Assembly: GCA_020723345.1 (NCBI GenBank) | Contig: DYJA01000029.1 | Location: 1 to 64,000, forward strand | Origin: Candidatus Aquidulcis sp. | GTDB lineage: Bacteria; Chloroflexota; Anaerolineae; UBA4142 | Reading direction: 5' to 3' | Length of the DNA: 64,000 nucleotides | Part shown: positions 59,191 through 64,000 of the stretch, piece by piece | How the letters are laid out: every line of letters begins with the position of its first letter | Numbering within the stretch: the first letter of the stretch is position 1 | Notes under the pieces: generated by a model | The model's input: the letters and a program-made list of their open reading frames with translations, nothing else | The model's database searches: none | What the model was told of the DNA's origin: nothing | Program-made: the position numbers and the translations under genes

Positions 59191-60825
59191 ATGAAAAAGC
59201 AGCACGCTCGATTACTGTTTGCATTGTGTTTCCTGATCGTACTAACGGGAGGACTGCTGATCGCTTGCGCGCCAACTCCGGCAGCGCCCACTCAGCCACC
59301 CGCACCCGCCGCGCCAACTCAACCCGCCGCGCCCGCGGCAACCAAGCCGCCTGCCACAGCCGCAGCGCCCCAGCCCACCGCGCCGCCCGCGACCAAGCCC
59401 GCCGCGGCACCGACGACCCTCAACATTGGCGCGGACTGGGAACAGAATAGTCTTCAGCCCGAGACTGACGGAATTTACATGATGCGTTTCGGCTTTTTGG
59501 AGACTTTGGTCGGCGTCAGTTACGATGACAAACTCGTGCCAGCGCTGGCAACCAAATGGGACCGCGTGGACGATCTCACTTGGAAGTTCACTCTCCGCTC
59601 GGGCGTCAAATTTCACAACGGGCAACCGTTCAACGCCGCTGCCGCGGTCTTCGCTTTGAAACGCGCGTTTGCGGCAAAGGGCGCGGATTCCTCACTCCAA
59701 GGCGCGACCATCGAAGCGCAAGGCGCGGACGCGATCGTGATCCGCACGGCAAAAGCATCCAACATCATTCCCGCCGTGATGTCCGACTGGGCAACCGGCA
59801 TCCTCGCGAAAGAATCTTTTGACGCTCAGGACAAAGTAACGACGCCGATTGGCACCGGAGCATTCAAGTACGTCGATTGGACACGCGGTCAGCGCCTCAC
59901 CGTCACCAAGTTCGACGATTATTGGGGAACCAAAGCTAAAGTAGACCGAGCCGTGTTCCACTTTGTCCCCGATGGACGCACGCGCGCGACGATGCTGCGG
60001 ACCGGCGAAGTACACATCGCCCGCGCGATTCCGGTCGAGGATGCGACCGCGCTCAAAAACGATGCCAAAGTCACCATCGTCAATTCGCCGCTCCGCCGAT
60101 TCCGCGCGATGTTTTTCAACAACAGCAAGCCGCCGTTCAACAACGTCAAAGTGCGCCAGGCGATCAACTATGCAATCAACAAGCAAGCGATCTTGACCGG
60201 CGTTCACAACGGCTACGGCGCGGTGGCGGAGGGACCTTTTGTGCCCGGATTGCCCTGGTCGCCTACTTTGACCGGATACAAATATGACGTCGAAAAAGCC
60301 AAAGCGTTGCTCAAAGAGGCGGGCGCGAGCGATCTCGCGTTCACCATCGTCACCTACACCGGACGCCCCGAACTCCCCGTGATCGCCGAAGTGGTCCAAC
60401 AGCAACTCAAGCAGATCGGCGTCAAGGTTGACATTCAGATCGTGGAGTACACGCCGCTGGAGCAGCAACTTCTCGCCGGTAATTATCAAGCCACGCTGCT
60501 CGCGCGCAATCCCGCGTTCCGCGTCTACGATCCGCAAAGTTTCTTGGATTCGGATTACAAGACCAAGGGCACGTTCAACATCAGCCAGTATTCCAATTCG
60601 GCGGTAGACGATCTGGTTGGCAAAGCGACCGCCGAAAAGGAGGCGGAGGCGCGCTACAAACTTCAGCAACAAATTCAAAAGACGGTCGTGGATACGGATG
60701 CGATCAGCGTCTTTCTGAGTTACTATGTTCAGATCGACGGCTACACCAAATCCGTCTCCGGCTACCGCACGCATCCGACCGAATTTCTGCTGATCTCGCC
60801 CGACATCAGTTTGACGCTACCGTGA
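59191..60825 (+). CDS. ABC transporter substrate-binding lipoprotein, SBP_bac_5 class (second system)
   Basis: A 544-residue binding protein. ATG 59191 gives a signal peptide with lipobox LIAC followed by a long Ala/Pro/Thr linker to about residue 77. FTLRSGVKFHNGQPFNAAAAV and GTGAFKYVDW identify the peptide/nickel/opine receptor class. It is followed by its own DppBC-type permeases. Ligand class cannot be decided from sequence; the adjacent DmeF-like gene makes a metal or metal-chelate possible. Confidence 0.88.
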   Translation: MKKQHARLLFALCFLIVLTGGLLIACAPTPAAPTQPPAPAAPTQPAAPAATKPPATAAAPQPTAPPATKPAAAPTTLNIGADWEQNSLQPETDGIYMMRFGFLETLVGVSYDDKLVPALATKWDRVDDLTWKFTLRSGVKFHNGQPFNAAAAVFALKRAFAAKGADSSLQGATIEAQGADAIVIRTAKASNIIPAVMSDWATGILAKESFDAQDKVTTPIGTGAFKYVDWTRGQRLTVTKFDDYWGTKAKVDRAVFHFVPDGRTRATMLRTGEVHIARAIPVEDATALKNDAKVTIVNSPLRRFRAMFFNNSKPPFNNVKVRQAINYAINKQAILTGVHNGYGAVAEGPFVPGLPWSPTLTGYKYDVEKAKALLKEAGASDLAFTIVTYTGRPELPVIAEVVQQQLKQIGVKVDIQIVEYTPLEQQLLAGNYQATLLARNPAFRVYDPQSFLDSDYKTKGTFNISQYSNSAVDDLVGKATAEKEAEARYKLQQQIQKTVVDTDAISVFLSYYVQIDGYTKSVSGYRTHPTEFLLISPDISLTLP

Positions 60826-60834
60826 AGTAAAACA

Positions 60835-60998
60835 GCATCCTGAGCGGAATGGAGCGAAGCGGAATGCAGTCGAAGGATGCGCTGAATTGGAAGATACCTT
60901 GCTCGTGACGCATCCTTCGACTACGCGGCGTCGTTCGACTCCACTTCCTTCGGCTATTGCTCAGGACTCCGCTCACGACGCCGCTCCGCTCAGGATGC
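60835..60998. repeat. Nested inverted repeats of GCATCCTGAGCGG type
   Basis: GCATCCTGAGCGG (60835-60847) and CCGCTCAGGATGC (60986-60998) enclose AGTCGAAGGATGCG (60868-60881) and CGCATCCTTCGACT (60909-60922). The element occupies most of the 237-base gap between binding protein and permease. A shorter relative (CCTGAGCGGAGCG) occurs at about 38047. Confidence 0.75.
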
Positions 60999-61062
60999 TT
61001 TCGTAATCCAAAGTTTGCCCGTTCGTCAAAACTCAATGGTGAGATTCGGATAGGGGGCGCGT

Positions 61063-62004
61063 ATGTTGTCCGCTTTAACCCCAAAACTCGGTTCGATTTT
61101 GGTGATCCTCTTCGGCGCGTCGATCATCACTTTTCTCTTCATGTTCATGATCCCCGGCGATCCGGCGTGGACGATTGCGCGCGGTCGGTACGGCGAGAGC
61201 ACGATCACGCCGGAGATGTTGGCGGAAGTCCGCGCTGAGACCGGTTTGGATCAGCCCTTGCCGATTCAATACGCGCGCTGGCTCGCCAATGTCGTCACAG
61301 GCGATCTAGGCATTTCCTTTCTGACCAAGGAACCCGTGGGTCCCTATTTGGGCAAGGCGTTTCTCGTGACATTGCAACTCACGGTGATCAGTCTGGTGCT
61401 GTCGTTGATTTTGGCGCTGCCGCTGGGTCTCATCGCCGCGCTCAAACCGCTATCCTGGATCGATACGGCAAGCACCACGATTTCGCAATTTGGAATTTCG
61501 GTTCCGGAATACTGGTTGGGTCCCGTCCTCGTCCTGATCTTCTCGGTGCATTTTGGCGTGCTGCCTTCGGCGGAGTGGGGCGATTGGAAACACATGGTGC
61601 TCCCTGCCGTCGTGCTCGGCTTTCGTCCGCTCTCCTATTTCACGCGGATGATCCGGGTCGGTTTGGTGGATGTGCTGCGCGAAAATTACATTCGCACCGC
61701 GCACGCCAAGGGACTTGCTCAATCGCGCGTGATCGGCTATCACGCGCTCAGGAACGCGTTGATTCCGCTGATCACCGTCGTCGGGCTGCAATTCGCGGGC
61801 TTGCTCGGCGGCTCGGTGATCGTCGAAGTGATTTTCGCGGTGCCGGGCGTTGGTCGGCTGTTATATCAATCCGTCATGGGACGCGATCTGCCGGTCATTC
61901 AAGCCGGAGTACTTTTGGTTGTCGGCGCGATGGGCGTGGCGAACGTGTTGGCAGATTGCGTCTGCCTGATCGCCGACCCGACGTTGCGCTGCGCGGAGGA
62001 CTAA
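61063..62004 (+). CDS. DppB-type ABC transporter permease (second system)
   Basis: A 313-residue permease with FMFMIPGDPAWTIARG near the N-terminus, GLDQPLPIQYARWL and the EAA-type loop YIRTAHAKGLAQSRVIGYHALRN split over residues about 205-227. It belongs to the same class as 19151-20098. A GGGGG-rich stretch precedes the ATG. It works with the gene two bases downstream; no ATPase follows before the CDF gene. Confidence 0.9.
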   Translation: MLSALTPKLGSILVILFGASIITFLFMFMIPGDPAWTIARGRYGESTITPEMLAEVRAETGLDQPLPIQYARWLANVVTGDLGISFLTKEPVGPYLGKAFLVTLQLTVISLVLSLILALPLGLIAALKPLSWIDTASTTISQFGISVPEYWLGPVLVLIFSVHFGVLPSAEWGDWKHMVLPAVVLGFRPLSYFTRMIRVGLVDVLRENYIRTAHAKGLAQSRVIGYHALRNALIPLITVVGLQFAGLLGGSVIVEVIFAVPGVGRLLYQSVMGRDLPVIQAGVLLVVGAMGVANVLADCVCLIADPTLRCAED

Positions 62005-62005
62005 C

Positions 62006-62971
62006 ATGGCATCACCTTGTTCAGCCGATCCGCTGACCGTCGCCCCCGCAGCCGCCATTGGAGATTTTCCGCCTGGCGGATTGAGCGACGCCATTGTCTC
62101 ACGCGTCGCAACAAAGTCGGGTCGCCAATCCAAAACTTTTTTCCAACGCGCCTTTCGAACGCTAGCCGCGACGGGACCTGGCACCATCCTGGGTTTGGTA
62201 ATCCTGGGTTTGATGATCGTTCTCTGCGCGCTCGCGCCGATCATCGCGCCGCACGATCCGACCGAGATGAATATGCTGGCGCGCTTGCAAGGTCCGTCGT
62301 GGCAGTATCCGCTTGGAACCGATGGGCTGGGGCGCTGCATTCTCACGCGCTTGCTGTACGGCGGACAAATATCGTTGGGCGTCTCATTTCTGGTCACGAT
62401 TGCGACGACGCTGATCGGTTCGGTGATCGGCTTGGCATCTGCCATGTCGAGCAAACTCGTCGACGAAGCGATCATGCGTTTTGTCGACATCGTGTTGGCT
62501 TTTCCGCCGGTCATCCTGGTTCTCGTCATCGCCGGTCTGCTCAAGCCCGATCTGACCAACCTGGCTTTGGCATTGATCATCGTCGGCTGGTCGCCGTTTG
62601 CGCGGCTCGCGCGCATCCAAGCCATGGTCGTCAAGCAACGCGAATTTGTCGAGGCGGCGATCTGCACGGGCGCAAGTTCTTTGCGCGTGGCTTTTCGTCA
62701 CATCTTTCCGAATGTCCTGGGACCGCTCCTCGCTTTGTCATTTTTGCGTCTCGGTTTTGCATTGTTGTCGCTCGCGGGCTTGTCCTTTTTGGGGCTTGGC
62801 GCGCAGCCACCCACGCCAGAATGGGGCGTGATGCTCAACGAAGCGCGGCGGTACATGAGCATCGATCCGCTGGTCATGCTCGCGCCCGGCGCAACGATCT
62901 TTTTGGCGACGTTGAGCGTCAGCATCGCGGGCGAGGGCTTGCGGATGGTGCTTGATCCAACTCACCGCTGA
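62006..62971 (+). CDS. DppC-type ABC transporter permease (second system)
   Basis: A 321-residue permease. QYPLGTDGLGRCILTRLLYGG is the DppC signature and FVEAAICTGASSLRVAFRHIF the EAA-type loop; LSFLGLGAQPPTPEWGVM closes the family pattern. An N-terminal tail of about 55 residues is cytoplasmic. The start ATG lies just after the previous stop. Confidence 0.9.
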   Translation: MASPCSADPLTVAPAAAIGDFPPGGLSDAIVSRVATKSGRQSKTFFQRAFRTLAATGPGTILGLVILGLMIVLCALAPIIAPHDPTEMNMLARLQGPSWQYPLGTDGLGRCILTRLLYGGQISLGVSFLVTIATTLIGSVIGLASAMSSKLVDEAIMRFVDIVLAFPPVILVLVIAGLLKPDLTNLALALIIVGWSPFARLARIQAMVVKQREFVEAAICTGASSLRVAFRHIFPNVLGPLLALSFLRLGFALLSLAGLSFLGLGAQPPTPEWGVMLNEARRYMSIDPLVMLAPGATIFLATLSVSIAGEGLRMVLDPTHR

Positions 62972-63005
62972 TCAGGCAAAGTAGAACCACGTCCCAATCG
63001 GCATA

Positions 63006-63082
63006 TCCCCACAGACCGAAGGAAACGCAGACAAACAGGAAAGCGCAAAAGAGTCAGTGTTCCTTTCCATCAGTGGAAAAAT
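63006..63082. repeat. Degenerate hairpin repeat
   Basis: The TCCCCACAGACCGAAGGAAA left part and CCTTTCCATCAGTGGAAAAA right part are partly complementary, related to the repeat at 57639-57739. It lies in the gap before the efflux gene. Confidence 0.5.
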
Positions 63083-63151
63083 CACGCCGACAAACATTTT
63101 TGCGGGCACGACAGTTCTCGCAAAGAAATAATACAATACCTGGAGATACAA

Positions 63152-64000
63152 ATGCACACACAAACTTTGTCCGATTGGCAACACGCTCATCGCTTTACGA
63201 TTGACAGCAGTCAAAACGAGCGAAAAACCAAGATCGTGATCGCGCTGACCGGCACGATGATGATCGTCGAGATTGCCGCCGGCATGATCTTTGGCTCCAT
63301 GGCGCTCCTCGCCGATGGCTGGCACATGGGCACGCACATGGCAGCCCTGACGATCACCGTCTTTACGTACATCTATGCGCGCAAACACCTCGACGATCCA
63401 CAATTCAGTTTCGGCACCGGCAAGATGGGCGCGCTTGGCGGATTCGCCAGCGCGGTTGCGCTCGCGGTCATCGCGCTGATGATGGCGCTCGAATCGGTGG
63501 AACGATTCTTTGCGCCGCGCGAGATCCAACTCGACCAAGCCCTCATGGTCGCGGTGATTGGATTGATCGTGAATCTGCTCAGCGCGTTGATCTTGCAAGG
63601 ACACGAACACGGGCACGGGCATGGACACGCGGCGCATCCCGAACACCACGAACACGAGCATCACGAACATGAGCATCACGAACACGAAAATCACGAGCAC
63701 GATGATCACGAACATGAACACGAAACGGCGCACGCGCAAGGAGAAACCGATCACAACTTGAAATCGGCGTACATGCACGTACTCGCCGACGCGTTGACCT
63801 CGGTGCTGGCGATTGCCGCGCTCCTGGCGGGCAAGTTGATCGGTTGGTTGTGGCTGGACACGATGATGGGTTTTGTCGGCGCGGCGGTAATTACGTGGTG
63901 GGCGTACACCTTGGTGCGAGACACCAGCGCGGTGCTGCTGGATTCCGGCGCGGATGAGAAACTCTTGTCCAACATTCGGTCGGCAATCGAGTCCGATGCC
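63152..64000 (+). CDS. DmeF-like cation diffusion facilitator, 3' end cut by window
   Basis: The frame is open to the window end (283 codons seen). TGGAGA precedes ATG 63152. It starts WQHAHRF, then ERKTKIVIALTGTMMIVEI, FGSMALLADGWHMGTHMAAL (the CDF metal site with D and H) and FSFGTGKMGALGGFAS, all typical of DmeF-type Co/Ni efflux proteins. A very long His/Glu loop (about residues 151-193, repeated HEHHE units) follows, and a second HVLADALTS metal motif. Family function is export of Co(II), Ni(II) or Zn(II). It neighbours a peptide/nickel-class importer. Confidence 0.9.
   Translation, partial: MHTQTLSDWQHAHRFTIDSSQNERKTKIVIALTGTMMIVEIAAGMIFGSMALLADGWHMGTHMAALTITVFTYIYARKHLDDPQFSFGTGKMGALGGFASAVALAVIALMMALESVERFFAPREIQLDQALMVAVIGLIVNLLSALILQGHEHGHGHGHAAHPEHHEHEHHEHEHHEHENHEHDDHEHEHETAHAQGETDHNLKSAYMHVLADALTSVLAIAALLAGKLIGWLWLDTMMGFVGAAVITWWAYTLVRDTSAVLLDSGADEKLLSNIRSAIESDA

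Overview
The window looks like a chromosomal stretch of a Chloroflexota bacterium, probably Anaerolineae-like. This is an inference. It rests on lipoprotein solute-binding proteins with long Ala/Pro/Thr linkers, a MalT-type LuxR regulator whose N-terminal segment I associate with that phylum, anaerobic enzymes (radical-SAM sulfatase maturase, corrinoid methyltransferases, bis-MGD oxidoreductase) and many palindromic intergenic repeats. No rRNA, tRNA, CRISPR array or prophage was seen.

Left arm (1-9295, + strand): a CoA ligase of the PaaK type cut by the window edge, a coupled 55-aa protein, a molybdopterin oxidoreductase with a four-cluster ferredoxin, a DUF1566-type protein, a decayed UroD-family methyltransferase, and a complete branched-chain-type ABC transporter. 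The context suggests uptake and activation of an organic acid.

Centre (9406-55314): a large carbohydrate locus. Two divergent near-consensus promoters (17823-18065), each followed by the same LacI-type operator, separate two units. The leftward unit holds a sulfatase-fold enzyme, a sugar isomerase, a Cgl0159-type aldolase, an FGGY kinase, a TIM homologue and a LarA-like protein, which together resemble an isomerase-kinase-aldolase pathway. The rightward unit holds lacI, DppBC-type permeases, a Cys-type sulfatase, a thioredoxin fusion, a sulfatase maturase (anSME), a SulP permease, a binding protein, a second Cys-type sulfatase and a sensor kinase. Further right lie a three-protein corrinoid methyl-transfer module, a sugar ABC transporter, three GH3 glycosidases, a beta-phosphoglucomutase and three more sulfatase-fold proteins. 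Neither the sulfatases nor the GH3 enzymes have signal peptides, so I infer intracellular breakdown of imported sulfated (perhaps also O-methylated) oligosaccharides.

The six sulfatase-fold proteins differ at the residue that is normally turned into formylglycine: two have Cys, one has Ser, and three have Thr. Known maturases do not modify Thr, so half of the set probably works by another mechanism or on another ester.

Right arm (55363-64000): a protein remnant, a GntR/FCD regulator with a clear promoter, a QueG-like iron-sulfur protein, a Cys/Met-metabolism PLP enzyme, a second peptide/nickel-type ABC system without ATPases, and a DmeF-like metal efflux protein cut by the window end.

Several palindromic repeat families sit between genes, often just after or across stop codons. 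Gene remnants (UroD family, a transposase tail, two others) show past rearrangement.
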